Counted from the first letter of the stretch, positions 8,668 to 17,352 are shown. The stretch: 27,500 nt of DNA from Prorocentrum cordatum (GCA_963575745.1 CAUYUJ010019882.1:247501-275000); one strand, 5' to 3'. The notes: generated by a model from the letters alone, not told the origin. A program made the numbers and translations.

Positions 8668-8800
8668 CAAATTCGCCGGCCCAACGGGCCAGGGCGTGCT
8701 AAGATCTCCGGTAACTGGTTAACAGTATTAACAGTATTTCTAGTTCGCGCGCGCGGGGCGGCCCCTGGGGGTCCCCCGGCGAAAAGTACCCCGACCAACG
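8668..8800 (+). mobile_element. Conserved leader of a composite repeat, copy 1
   Basis: CAAATTCGCCGGCCCAACGG starts a block shared with 27141-27275: then GCGTGCTAAGATCTCCGGTA, a TTAACA-containing stretch, ATTTCTAGTTCGCGCGCGCG, GGGCGGCCC and CGAAAAGTACCCCG. Sequence to the left is unrelated in the two copies, so this is a family boundary. In both places an array of AAGAGGCCC/AAGACGGCC units follows. Copy 1 has an extra AACAGTATT duplication. GGCCCAACGGGCC is a small hairpin. Confidence 0.85.
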
Positions 8801-8859
8801 CCCGGTCGCCGCCCGACCGAGTCTACTCAGAGATGGTTTTCCTTCTGGGTGCGGCCTCT

Positions 8860-9505
8860 CAGGCTCCCCAGAGCGCGCTCAGAGTGCCCCAAGAGGCCCC
8901 CAAGACTGCCCAAGAGGCCCCCGAGACGCCCAAAGAGCGCTCGAAGACGCCGAAGATGACCCCAAGACGGCCCAAAAGGCCCCCAAGACAGCCCAAGAGG
9001 CCTCCAAGACGCCCCAAGAGCCTTCCAAGAGGCCTCCGAAGAGAGCCCCAAGAGGCCAAAATCGTTGATTTTCATTGTTTTTTTCGATGTTTTTTGTGTT
9101 CTGGCTTTTTCGGCTTCCGGACGCTCCAAGACGGCCCAAGAGGCCCCCAAGACCGCTCCAAGACGGCCCACGAAGCTCCCAAGACGGCGCCGAAACGACC
9201 CAAGAGAGCCCTCAAGACGGCCCAAGTGCCGCCCAAGACGGACCAAGAGGCCCCAAGACGGGCCCAAGAGGGACTCAGGAGGGATACCGAGAACTCAAAA
9301 ATGGAGCCCTCCGTCCCAGAAGGCGCCCAGGAGGTCCCAAAGAGGCCCCAAGAGGCCTCCAAGAGGCCCCAAGATGTCGCCAAGAGGCCCCAGGAGACTC
9401 CCAGGAGGCCCAAAAGAAGCCCCAGAAGGCTTCAAACATGTCTCCCAGGCGCCCCCGAACGGCCTCTCAACAGACCCCAAGAGGCCCCCCAAAGAAGCAT
9501 CTTGA
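8860..9505 (+). repeat. 10-11 bp (21-bp double) array A
   Basis: Alternating CCCAAGACGGCC-like and CAAGAGGCC-like units, 10-11 bp each, about 21 bp per pair. Stops are nearly absent, giving open frames on both strands: PKTAQEAPKTAQEAP- or RPKRPPRRP-like on plus (8833-9813) and LGRLGGLLGPSWG-like on minus. Irregular unit loss and the presence of the array in both orientations in the window argue for a non-coding repeat. Confidence 0.85.
9050..9118 (+). repeat. Non-repetitive core inside array A
   Basis: GAGGCCAAAATCGTT opens an AT-richer interruption with a TTTTTTTCGATGTTTTTTGT stretch and closes at TTCGGCTTCCGGACGCTCC before the array resumes. The cores in arrays B (10690-10786) and E (minus, 23590-23672) begin and end at the same motifs. 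Confidence 0.65.
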
Positions 9506-9702
9506 CGACGACTCTATTTCGCCCCATCGAGAGACGACCCCCAGGGAACTGCTTCACCATCAAAACTCCCCACGCAACGCGTCCGAACGACACCCGCCCC
9601 CAAGAGCGCAACATGGGCAACGAACACACAGACAAAAACCAGCGATGCCATATCACGGGCCGGCGGAATGAGCGAAGCGATTCAATAAATATACACAAAT
9701 CA

Positions 9703-9828
9703 AAGGATGTCCCATACTTTCCCATATTTTCGGGGTTTTGTCTTCCCCCCACTTCCCATATTTTCCCATATTTTCTATGGAATCGACGATTAATTGTCTC
9801 TGTGTGTTTCTAGCTTTCCCTCCTGAGA
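9703..9828 (+). repeat. CCATATTTTCC block (family K), copy 1
   Basis: Aligns along its length with 19544-19668: the CCCATATTTTCC motifs, a GTCTTCCCCCC stretch, CTTCCCATA, GGAATCGACGATT, GTCTCTGTGTGTTT and CCCTCCTGAG. It is AT-rich against its surroundings and abuts an H1 element. Confidence 0.7.
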
Positions 9829-9970
9829 GGTGCGCGCGGATTTCTGGGATCGGCGCTGAAACCCCCTCCCTGGCGCGCGGAGCGCGCTGGGGGCGCCAGA
9901 GGAGCCGCCAGGGGGGGTCCCAGATCGAATCCAAGAACTCCGCGCGGACCTCACAGAAATTATGCTTATG
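9825..9970 (+). mobile_element. H1 inverted-repeat element, copy a
   Basis: Left arm GAGAGGTGCGCGCGGATTTC then GGGATCGGCGCTG; right arm carries GATCGAATCCAAGAAC and CCGCGCGGACCTC. An inner hairpin TGGCGCGCGGAGCGCGC sits between the arms. The outer part of the left arm is replaced by block K. Confidence 0.75.
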
Positions 9971-10217
9971 AAAATTGGTGCCCTTTGAGTTTTGAAACTG
10001 TGTATACGAATTCGCGCCAGCCATCCGTGTCCAATCCGCGTCGGATCTACGTCGGATCTACGTCGGCCACGTCGAATCCGTGTCGAATATGTGTGTCGAA
10101 TCAGTGTCGAATTCGCGCCGCATCAGCGCCGAACCCACGCTGAAGATCAAGGGGAGACGGTCATCTACAGGACAACAGATTTGCCGACCCCCGCTTGCCG
10201 GGAGTGAAAAGGCGTGT

Positions 10218-10420
10218 GAAACATCTTAGGGGAACAAAAAAAGGCATGAACAAAAAACTCTGAGGTTCGCGCGGATCTCTCGGATCGGCGCTGGACCCCC
10301 CTCCCTGGCGCGCGGAGCGCGCCACGGAGGCGCCGCCGGGGAGGCCCAGCGCCGATCCGAGACATCCGCGCGGACCTCCGAGTGGTTATGTTTATGCCAC
10401 TCTTTGTTCCCCTACATTTG
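10218..10420 (+). mobile_element. H1 inverted-repeat element, copy b (best preserved)
   Basis: About 203 bp. Terminal arms of about 75 bp pair almost throughout. The inner 33 bp (from GAGGTTCGCGCGGATCTCTC to GGATCGGCGCTGG) match the reverse complement of the right arm at 31 of 33 positions. Further out, GGGGAACAAA and GGCATRAAC also pair. A second hairpin, GGCGCGC-GGA-GCGCGCC (10307-10323), lies in the centre. No coding capacity. This is a MITE or foldback-type organisation. Confidence 0.85.
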
Positions 10421-10497
10421 GCTGCCGCCCTCCCCTTTCCCCCCCCCCAAAGATCCGATCACAGGGGGGGGGGGGGGGACGAGCTCGTCAACGCACA

Positions 10498-10980
10498 CCT
10501 GGGGCCTCCAGAGCCCCCAAGCAGCCCCAAGACAGCCCAACCAGGCGCAGACAGGGCGCCAAGACAGTCGAACAAGGCGTCATCGCGGCTCAGGGTAGCC
10601 CCGCGACGATCCAAGATGGCTTCAAGATAGCCCACGAGGCCCCCAAGACAGCCCAAAAGCGCCTCCAGAGGATCGCCGAGAGGGCCCCAAGAGGCCCAAA
10701 TCATCCCACTCCTTGGGGGAACATACATGTTCAACACATTCGCATTTTATGTCTTGACCGCGCACACGACGGCCCAAGTGGCCCCCAAGATCGTTCGAAG
10801 ACGGCCCATAATGCTTCCAAGAAGGCCTCAAGACGGCCCAAGAGACAGCCCCAGTGGCCCCCCAAGCCGGCCCAAGACAGCCCCTGGAGGGCCCTGGACT
10901 CCAAGAAAGCCCATGACGGGGAATACGAAGTGACATTTTGAGCATTCCCCATCGAGATGGCCCCTCGAGCGCCCCAGAGA
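10498..10980 (+). repeat. 10-11 bp array B with core
   Basis: Same unit family as array A (CCAAGACAGCC, CCACGAGGCCCC). A core at 10690-10786 (AATCATCCCACTCC, ACATACATGTTCAACACATT, TGACCGCGCA) interrupts it and aligns with the core in array E. Confidence 0.8.
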
Positions 10981-11105
10981 GGCATCCCAAGATACCCTCA
11001 GATTCATTGAGGAGGCTCCTGACCAAAGATATAACTTCCACGATCGTCTCACACACTCACTCCTTGTGGGGGTCGTTGGAATGGCGTAAGCCACGGGATA
11101 AATAA

Positions 11106-11297
11106 AGGCATTCGGGATGGGGTCGGAGTAGATGGGGTCGGACTATCGCGCCGCATCGCCGATGCATCGCTGGATGCACCGGCGACGCGTCGGCGACGTC
11201 GGCGTTGAGAAATCCGGGATCCACATCCAGCCGCGATGCATCGGCGATGCGGCGCGATCCTCCGACCCCATCTGCGCGGACCCCGGCTAGGAAGCCT
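11106..11297 (+). mobile_element. H5 inverted-repeat element, copy a
   Basis: Left arm 11131-11169 and right arm 11234-11272 are complementary at 37 of 39 positions (GATGGGGTCGGA, CGCGCCGCATCGCCGATGCA). Weaker pairing extends outward to AGGC termini. The centre is GCGACG-rich. Confidence 0.85.
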
Positions 11298-11319
11298 GGA
11301 GAAAATATAACAACAAACA

Positions 11320-11320
<1 letters not shown>

Positions 11321-11352
<32 letters not shown>
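11321..11352. repeat. (TA)n microsatellite
   Basis: About 15 TA units directly adjoining the left end of H1 copy c. Confidence 0.95.
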
Positions 11353-11355
<3 letters not shown>

Positions 11356-11524
11356 CAATAGACATAAACTTTTGGTGCTCCGCGCGGATTTCTTGGAACC
11401 GCGCTGGACCCCCCCTCCATGGCGCGCGGAGCGCGCCAGGGGGCGGCGCGCGAGGCGCCGCCGGGGGGGCCCAGCGCGGATCCAAGACATCTGCGCGGAG
11501 CGCCAAAAGTTTGTGTTTGTGGCG
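11353..11524 (+). mobile_element. H1 inverted-repeat element, copy c
   Basis: Left arm GACATAAACTTTTGGTGCTC then CGCGCGGATTTCTTGGAACC; right arm GCGGATCCAAGACATCTGCG then CGGAGCGCCAAAAGTTTGTG. Arms of about 45 bp pair well, with the same TGGCGCGCGGAGCGCGCC inner hairpin as the other copies. Confidence 0.85.
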
Positions 11525-11574
11525 TTTTTTCTTCTTCGAGGAAAGGCCCCCCCGAAGATGCAGCGTACAGCCCC

Positions 11575-11774
11575 CCCTCGGGTCGGGCGAAAGGGGGGGA
11601 TAGCAAAGGGGGGTTTGAGAATCAGCTCACGTAGCTGACTTTCCTGGCGCCTCCCGGCGCCGGAGGCGGCTATGTGTCGAGGAATGGGCCCCTCGGTGAG
11701 GCCGAAACCAGCTGCAGGCAGCAAATTTCCTATCCCCCCCTTTCCCAATCCCCCCCTTTCGTCCAGCCCGACCC
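11575..11774 (+). mobile_element. H3 inverted-repeat element
   Basis: Left arm GGGTCGGGCGAAAGGGGGGG then ATAGCAAAGGGGGG; right arm TATCCCCCCCTTTCCC, CCCCCCTTTCGTCC, AGCCCGACCC. The arms pair over about 40 nt with a 5-nt insertion. The interior holds GGCGCCTCCCGGCGCC. Its last four bases (ACCC) were duplicated when H2 copy a inserted. Confidence 0.7.
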
Positions 11775-11910
11775 CTCGCCATCGCTCGGACGTCCATTCC
11801 GGGTGCTTTTTTCGGTTTCGTGCGTGGCGTTTTCGCCAAATGATCAAGGATGCTCCTCGATTCGATGGTCCTCGCCGAAGGAAAAATGCACACGTCCGAG
11901 CGATGCCGAG
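11775..11910 (+). mobile_element. H2 MITE, copy a
   Basis: 136 bp with 19-nt terminal inverted repeats: left CTCGCCATCGCTCGGACGT, right end reverse complement CTCGGCATCGCTCGGACGT. Flanked by the perfect 4-bp direct repeat ACCC (11771-11774 and 11911-11914). The interior (CCAAATGATCAAGGATGCTC) matches copy b almost base for base. No coding capacity. Confidence 0.92.
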
Positions 11911-11914
11911 ACCC

Positions 11915-12517
11915 CCTCGCCGCGGGCGCCGGCGGCAGCTCCGCCAGCGCGCTGGCGTCCTCCTCCTCCGCGGGCGCGGGGGCCGCCGGGCCCTGCGCGG
12001 CGCCCTCCTGGCAGCAGCGGGCGGGGCCACCGGCGGGGGGGGGGGCCCTCGCATGCGGGCACGTCTGGGCGGGAGCCCGTCGGGGCGGGGGTTGTCGAGC
12101 GAGGTTTTTTGAAGCAGGCCTGGGATTGTCGGGCGACTTCGTCCCGATGCTCTCTTGTGGCTATGTGTTCTTCCTCTTCCTCTCCATGTTTACGTTCCTC
12201 CAGGTTCGACTGGGGGCTCCATGTTTACGTTCTCCTGTTGGCTGTTGTTCCTGATGTGCAACTCGTGGGGGCGGGGGTGCGCTGCGATCGCCCGGGTACG
12301 CGCGCGAGCACCAGCATGCGGGGGGGGTGGCCCAGCCCCCCCCGCCCCCCTGCACGTCCGGTCATTGCCGCTGCCCGGTGGGGAGGGGGGGAGGTGTGGC
12401 CCGGGTGACGACCGCGTCGCGCCAGGTGGTCTCTCTGTGCAACCGCAAGAGCCATCTCCCAAAGGTCCGGGGTTCCTAACATGAACAGGAGGGATCGGTG
12501 GCGACGCTCATGGGGGA
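11915..12517. other. No gene recognised
   Basis: Extremely GC-rich to 12110 (long G tract near 12035-12048), then TCCATGTTTACGTTC occurring twice (12182, 12218), then G/C-rich DNA to 12517. Ala/Gly/Arg-rich frames are compositional. Confidence 0.4.
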
Positions 12518-12683
12518 TAGGCATAGGGGGAGATGCATCGACCCCCAATCGCCCATTGATCGCCGATAGGGGTCTGATAGCCCCACGCCGCCTAGGAACT
12601 TGCCGATTCGCCATCGGGGGGCTTTCCCCGATCCATCAGCGATGTATCGCCGATTCCAGGTCGATGTTTCCCCCCCTTTGCCA
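12518..12683. mobile_element. H6 inverted-repeat element, copy a
   Basis: Left arm AGGCATAGGGGGAGATGCAT then CGACCCCCAATCGCCCAT; right arm ATCGCCGATTCCAGGTCGAT then GTTTCCCCCCCTTTGCC pairs with it, including a GGCA-type end. The reverse complement of the whole element aligns with 13797-13967. Confidence 0.7.
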
Positions 12684-13029
12684 GGATCGTTGTCCCTCAA
12701 GGGAGAGGACATGTCCCTGGAGGGAAGGGGCCCTCAATCTATTCGCCGCTTCTGCCCTCCAAAGGCCCTGGGGGCGTCAACAGGTGGCTCGGGATGAGCT
12801 GGTCCTGGGGAAAGGCGGTGTTGGAGATAGGACGATTGAAGGTTTCGTGGTCGAGGTTCGAAATTCGAGCTGGCCGTGAGGGAACCAAGGCCACGCTGAC
12901 GGCGATGCTGGTTAACGGCGATGCTGGGAATCTGGTTCCTGCGGCCCCCACCCAAACCTACATCGCCATTGGCGTGTCTACAAAGCAAGGCCCCGGGTCA
13001 GGGAGCCGCTTCCGTGATCCCTTTCCCCC
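12684..13029. other. No firm gene
   Basis: A plus-strand frame from 12794 reads MSWSWGKAVLEIGRLKVSWS and later GTKATLTAMLVNGDAGN, which looks mildly protein-like, but it runs straight into a 10-11 bp array and matches no family I know. Confidence 0.25.
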
Positions 13030-13175
13030 ACGGGACGACAGGCCAGGAGAGCCCGAAGACGGCCAAAGAGGCCCCCAAGAAGCTTCCAAATGCCCTCCAA
13101 GAGGCTCAAGGAAAAGGGTCCTCCGAGAGGCCCCCAGGAATGCTCCCAGGAAGCCCCAGCTCCCAAGATGCCTCC
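13030..13175 (+). repeat. 10-11 bp array C (short)
   Basis: CCGAAGACGGCC, AAAGAGGCCCCCAAGAAG and CCAAGAGGCTC units, as in array A. It ends near CCAAGATGCCTC. Confidence 0.75.
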
Positions 13176-13394
13176 TCATGCTCATCCTCTGTCCTTTTCC
13201 GCCCCCTCCATCTCCTATTATTCCTTCTTCCCCACATTTCCCCCTAATGGTTTTCAGGACGGCTGGGGGAACACATAGTCCTACACCTTGGCCGATGTCT
13301 GGCTACAACGTCTTGCCACATAGGCGCTTCCAAAACGCAGGCGGCGGCCGTGATTCGCAGTAGGCGTATTCGGTATCGTCGTCCGACGAGCTTC

Positions 13395-13640
13395 TGAGGA
13401 CTCAAGATGCCCTAAGATGGCCAGGATGACCCCTGGGATGGACCCAGAACGGCCGCAAGAGGACCCCAAGGGCCCACAAGAGAGTCCTCACCCCCAGGGA
13501 GTCTTGGGAGGGTCCTGGTAGCTGTTTGGCTCATGGGCTTCAACATGGGCCAACGAGAATCCCAAAAGAGGTTCAAGAGGGCCCCAGAGCCCCAAATGGC
13601 CCCGAGAGAGCCTGAGGCAACTCCAAGATGCTTCCGGATG
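13395..13640 (+). repeat. 10-11 bp array D (degenerate)
   Basis: GACTCAAGATGCCCTAAGAT, CAAGAGGACCCCAAGGGCCC, AAAAGAGGTTCAAGAGGGCC and CTCCAAGATGCTTCCGGATG are diverged members of the array family. Confidence 0.65.
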
Positions 13641-13796
13641 GCTGCAAGAGCGCCCCAGGCTGGCTACGTACTTCTGGAATCTGCCCGGACTGATCCCCTG
13701 CATCCCCTGCTTGGTTGGACTGGTGCCACCCCCACCCCTCTTCTCACGACAGCTCGCCCGGGAACCGCGTCTGGATTGGCCGCCGCTGGGGAGGAC

Positions 13797-13967
13797 CCGC
13801 TCTGGGGGGAAAACATGGAGCTGGAATTGGCGAGATACCTCGCCGCCACATCGGCGATAGGCCCCCGATGGCGAAACCGCATGCTCCTCGGCGTGGGGCC
13901 GTCAGGCCAGTACGTATCGGGGATCAGTGAGCGATTGGGAGTCGATGCGTCCCCCTGAGCCTGTCCC
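13797..13967. mobile_element. H6 inverted-repeat element, copy b
   Basis: Opposite in orientation to copy a: AACATGGAGCTGGAATTGGC, GATAGGCCCCCGATGGCGAA, GGCGTGGGGC, GCGATTGGGAGTCGATGCGT and CCCCCTGAGCCTGTCC align in order with the reverse complement of copy a. Related GCGATTGGGGTCGAGCCGTT segments occur at 19790 and 19961. Confidence 0.65.
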
Positions 13968-14307
13968 CCCCCCCAACGTTGCCCCCGACAAACTCTTTCG
14001 CCGCGGGGCGATCGGCGCGGCAGAGGTCTCTAAGGCGGGTCGCGCCAGCAGTAGAATTCAAGTAGGGGATCGACTCCGTAATCGATGCATCCAGAATTGA
14101 ACTCCTTCCCGAACCTACACAACTATGCGTAGAATGTTCAAGGGTCTACGGACATGTTACGCATGTTTGCATACTCGACGGGATAATAGGGCAAACCAAT
14201 TAGGCCAGAAGAGCACTCTTCAAGACCATGCGAACCTCCGCCGGCCAAAACAAACCAACCTTCAGGGGCACCCTCCCCAGGATGCACAAGAACACCCAGC
14301 AAACACG
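13968..14307. other. No gene recognised
   Basis: Lower-GC unique sequence from about 14040 to 14300. Short frames on both strands lack motifs. Confidence 0.4.
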
Positions 14308-14470
14308 AAGATGGGGGAACAAAAAGATACCCATACCGCCGAAACTCCCCATACCTCTCCCAGGGCGCGTTCTGGCCAGAATTTCGATGCGAATCCAGCG
14401 GTGGCGACGAGGCCCTCCCAGGAGGCCCGAGAAGGGGACACGAGGGAAGGGTAGCGGTATGGGTACCTTT
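14308..14470 (+). mobile_element. H7 inverted-repeat element, copy a
   Basis: Left end AAAAAGATACCCATACCGCC pairs with right end GGTAGCGGTATGGGTACCTT. The interior (GGCGCGTTCTGGCCAG, GCGAATCCAGCGGTGGCGAC, CCCAGGAGGCCC) aligns with 20650-20830. Confidence 0.75.
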
Positions 14471-14529
14471 CTCCTCCTCTGGGCAGAGCACCAGTCGAGC
14501 AGGGACCGACCGTCCCGGCATCCCTAGAG

Positions 14530-14690
14530 TCCTACCACGAACTGTTCCTAGAACCCAGAAGTGCTTTAAGAACAAAACAGTGCTCTCAGAACATTGGCCC
14601 GATGTGTTAAAACAAGACAGTCTCAACCAGGCATGGTCTGAGAACATGTCGTGGAAACCTCAAGAGGTTCTTAGAACATTGCTTGGTGGG
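14530..14690 (+). repeat. Scattered AGAACA motifs
   Basis: TTCCTAGAACCC, CTCTCAGAACATTGG, GGTCTGAGAACATG and TTCTTAGAACATTG lie within 160 bp, with TTCTNAGAAC-type dyads. The region is AT-richer than its neighbours. Function unknown. Confidence 0.45.
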
Positions 14691-14782
14691 GCTACTGGCG
14701 AGCCTGGCCCGGCTGCAGCCGATCTCCCCTGCAGGCTCGGAGGCGCGCAGCAGGCGGGGAGGAGCCCGGCCAGCAGGGGGGG

Positions 14783-15000
14783 AGGGACCGCGGAGCTGCT
14801 GGGGGGGGGGCGGGGGGGGGGCGGGGGGGGGTTGCGGGTGGGTCGCGGGGTGGGTCCCCGGGTGGGTCGCGGGGTGGGGCGCGGGGTGGGGCGCGGGGTG
14901 GGTCGCGGTTGGATCTCGGGAGGTGCGGGGCAACCGCATGAACATACAGCCGTCGTGCTACCCTGAAGGACGTTGAATGAGCAAAGAAGGGGCCGTGGAG
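14783..15000 (+). repeat. G-rich minisatellite with conserved tail, copy 1
   Basis: Long G tracts, then about seven units near GGGTGGGTCGCG (12 bp), then a tail with CAACCGCATGAACATACAGC, CGTCGTGCTACCCTGAAGGA and CGTTGAATGAGCAA. The G runs can form G-quadruplexes on the plus strand. The tail is shared with copy 2 at 15735. Confidence 0.8.
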
Positions 15001-15172
15001 CTGCTGGGGATCGCGCTGGGCGTCCAGAGCACCAAGACGGCGGCATAAGTTAGAAGATCCTTTAAGACGAAGCCAGGACGAGGACCTATTCGGATGAGGA
15101 TGAATCGAGAATCTCTGACGTCCAGCGGCTCTGGAGGATGTCTCGGGCGCCGCGGCCTTCTCAGAGTGTCCT

Positions 15173-15193
15173 GGAACGCTCTGAGAGCGTTCC
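15173..15193. repeat. 21-bp palindrome
   Basis: Arms GGAACGCTCT and AGAGCGTTCC around a single G are perfectly complementary. A further AGAACGCTCTT half-site follows at once, giving three GAACGCTCT-type sites in 40 bp. Confidence 0.75.
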
Positions 15194-15199
15194 AGAACG

Positions 15200-15734
15200 C
15201 TCTTGAACGGGTTTATCCTCGTCCCAGCCCCGCCCGATGCAGGGCACCAAGACGGCGGCATGAGTGATATTCTTGCCGTCGCGGGCGGACATTGACGAGG
15301 CCATCAAAGAGGCGCCGAAGTCAGCGCAGGGGGGGGATGGGCTCCCACTCGCAGTGGGGCAGTCGCTAGGGCCTCTAGGCGGGGATGTGCTCGAGGCAGT
15401 CCTCCAGGGTATGATGTCTGGCGACGGCCCTGGGATTGTCGCCTGGGACTGCCCTGCCTTCAACGATTCCCGCACAGTCTTCTTAACCCGAGGTCGGCAC
15501 GGCCTCGGCCGGCAGGGAGCGGCTGGCGTGTAAACCCGACGCCATGCACCCCCTCAGCATAGCCACATGTTGGCCAACGCAGTGAGGCTTTCGTTTTCGT
15601 GTTGTGTTCGCTCGTTCCGTCTTCGTTCCGCCTCCTGCTGCAACACGAGATCGAAACGATAACGGTTCCCCAAATCGCCGAAGCACACTCTAGCTCGAGA
15701 ACTATAGCCCCCCGCCATTGCGATTGGGAGTGAG
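15200..15734. other. No gene recognised
   Basis: ACCAAGACGGCGGCATGAGT (15244) repeats a motif at 15031 (ACCAAGACGGCGGCATAAGT). A plus frame at 15264-15533 reads AKEAPKSAQGGDGLPLAVGQ-like sequence without a recognised family. Confidence 0.35.
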
Positions 15735-15985
15735 GGGGCGATCGCTTGGGGGGGGCGGGGTGGGTGGCGGGGTGGGTCGCGGGTGGGTCGCGGGGTGGGT
15801 CGCGGGGTGGGTCGCGGGGTGGGCCCCAGGGTGGGTCGCGGGGTGAGTCGCGGGGAGTGCCGCGGGGTGGGTCGCGGGGAGTGCCGCGGGGGAAGAATGG
15901 GAAGGGGGGGCAACTGCACTGGCACACGGCCGTCGTGCTGCCCCGGGGGACGCTGAACGAGGCACGAGGGGGCGCCTCCCGCCAC
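15735..15985 (+). repeat. G-rich minisatellite with conserved tail, copy 2
   Basis: About twelve units near GGGTGGGTCGCG, some GGGAGTGCCGCG variants, then GGGGGGGCAACTGCACTGGC, ACACGGCCGTCGTGCTGCCC and GGGGACGCTGAACGAGGCA, aligning with the tail of copy 1. Confidence 0.85.
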
Positions 15986-16076
15986 GGCGAGCCTCGGCCA
16001 GGGACACCCATCCCCGACCCAGCTCTCGGGAGCGGCCCGGCAGAAAGCCGCAGCCCATCCTGAGCTTCAAGGCAGT

Positions 16077-16249
16077 CCTTAGCCTCAAGTCGGGCGTGTC
16101 CCCCTACAGGGGGATTTTCGATGAAAAAAAAACACCCCAAAAATATTCCGAAATGGCCTTAAAATAGTCAAAAAATGGTCCCCGACTTTGTTTGGACTAT
16201 TTTTGAATATTCCTCCTGTAGAGGGACAGGCCCGACTCAACCTTAGCCT
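16077..16249 (+). mobile_element. H4 MITE with target-site duplication
   Basis: Element 16086-16240 (155 bp). Left AAGTCGGGCGTGTCCCCCTA then CAGGGGGATTTTC; right reverse complement GAGTCGGGCCTGTCCCTCTA then CAGGAGGAATATTC. It is flanked by the perfect direct repeat CCTTAGCCT (16077-16085 and 16241-16249). If the last T belongs to the element, the duplication is 8 bp and both ends read TYRAGTCGGGC. The interior is strikingly AT-rich (AAAAAAAAACACCCC, AAAATAGTC/GACTATTTTT). No coding capacity. Confidence 0.9.
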
Positions 16250-16329
16250 GCGGCGCCTTGCCTGCACAAGCTCTCGGAAGCCCCCCCTGCGCGCCGCTGC
16301 CCGCCTCCGACGGCGTGCTCACCATGCGG

Positions 16330-16430
16330 AAAAGGTGCCCGTCGTGGCTGTCGCAGATGACGGCGCCCACGACGCCTCCGGCGGCCGCGTTCCTTCGGGG
16401 CGGGGAGGGCTTGGAGGCTGCGCAGTGGGG
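16330..16430 (-). other. Possible exon, product unknown
   Basis: A minus-strand frame reads NAAAGGVVGAVICDSHDGHL then FRM, followed by GTGAGC at 16326-16321, a consensus 5' splice site. Codon third positions are nearly all C or G, and the residue mix is protein-like, unlike the surrounding frames. The frame stays open upstream to 16631 and downstream to 16197, but those parts look compositional. With only about 30 convincing codons I cannot name a family. It could be an internal exon, a relic, or chance. Confidence 0.25.
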
Positions 16431-16449
16431 GTGGGGGCAATGACTGGGG

Positions 16450-17340
16450 GGGCGGCGAGGGCTGCCGAAAAGGGGCCCTTCAGGGCGAAGGCGCCCTCTG
16501 CGGCCCAGAAGGAAGCTTCGAGGGCCCGAAGAAAGCACCTTTCTCCCCCCCCCTTCATCTATCGCCCCCCCATGAGTTCGCGCCCGAGACCAGGGGGGGG
16601 GCTTTGGTGGTCTGGCAGCTGCCGCCCGCAAGACAGGGCTGGGAGATGAGATGTTTTTTCATTCTGATGGAGGAAGGGAGGGGGTGACAACGAAGAGGGG
16701 CTCCACGAGGAGACAACGCTTCGTTGCTGCAGGCGGAGCACCCGGGCAACTCCACGGGTAACTCCACGGTGACACCAGCGAGAGGGCGGATCAGATCTCT
16801 CCTTGATAAGCGCTCGGGAATCATGAGCTGTGGCGGACCATAGCCGTGGTGGCCGTAGCGGGGTTGACAGATGCGTCGTGGTGCTACTGCCCCCTCGCGG
16901 CGAGGCCAGAAAAAAAAACACGATCGAGGACTCGCCGCAATCTTCTGCCGCAAGGGGCCCCTCTGCTGGGCACTAGTGCTGCGAATCGACCGCTCGGAAC
17001 GACGAGACTGTCCCGGGAAATGGCGGCCTTGGGCGTTGCTCAAGGGGAGGGGGATTATTCGGGGGGGCAGGAAACGTGCACCTCTCGTGCCCCTTTTGGG
17101 CGCCAGACCCTCTATGGCCCAAAATTGCACAGAAGGTGCTTCTCTCTTTTCCCCGCACTTGTCGCCCCCCACGCAACGCCCGAGGGGCCAGACGTGCGGA
17201 CCTCCAGGCGGTCCCCGCTGCGAAGAAAAAAAACGCTCACGCCGCCAGGGGTCCGGGTGAGAAGTAGTGGGCCCGCCCGGCGCACCACTCGAGGGGGCCA
17301 CCGCGCACTTCCTTCTTCAGCCCAGGGGGGCGTGCATCTC
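16450..17340. other. No gene recognised
   Basis: A minus-strand frame (17301-16555, 248 codons) and several plus frames are open. Peptides are Pro/Arg/Ser-rich without a domain. Homopolymer patches occur (A tract 16909-16919, A tract 17225-17232, C tract near 16545). Confidence 0.35.
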
Positions 17341-17352
17341 GCTCATGTGCAG

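Noticed and set aside
8833-9813. 326-codon plus-strand frame rich in PKTAQEAP and RPKRPPRRP
   Set aside because: It is a translation of the 10-11 bp array and runs out into unrelated sequence; the same array is also open on the other strand and occurs inverted elsewhere.
13516-13535. TGGTAGCTGTTTGGCTCATG as a spliced-leader relic before an ATG
   Set aside because: Needs a gap and several mismatches, and lies in a degenerate array; chance is more likely.
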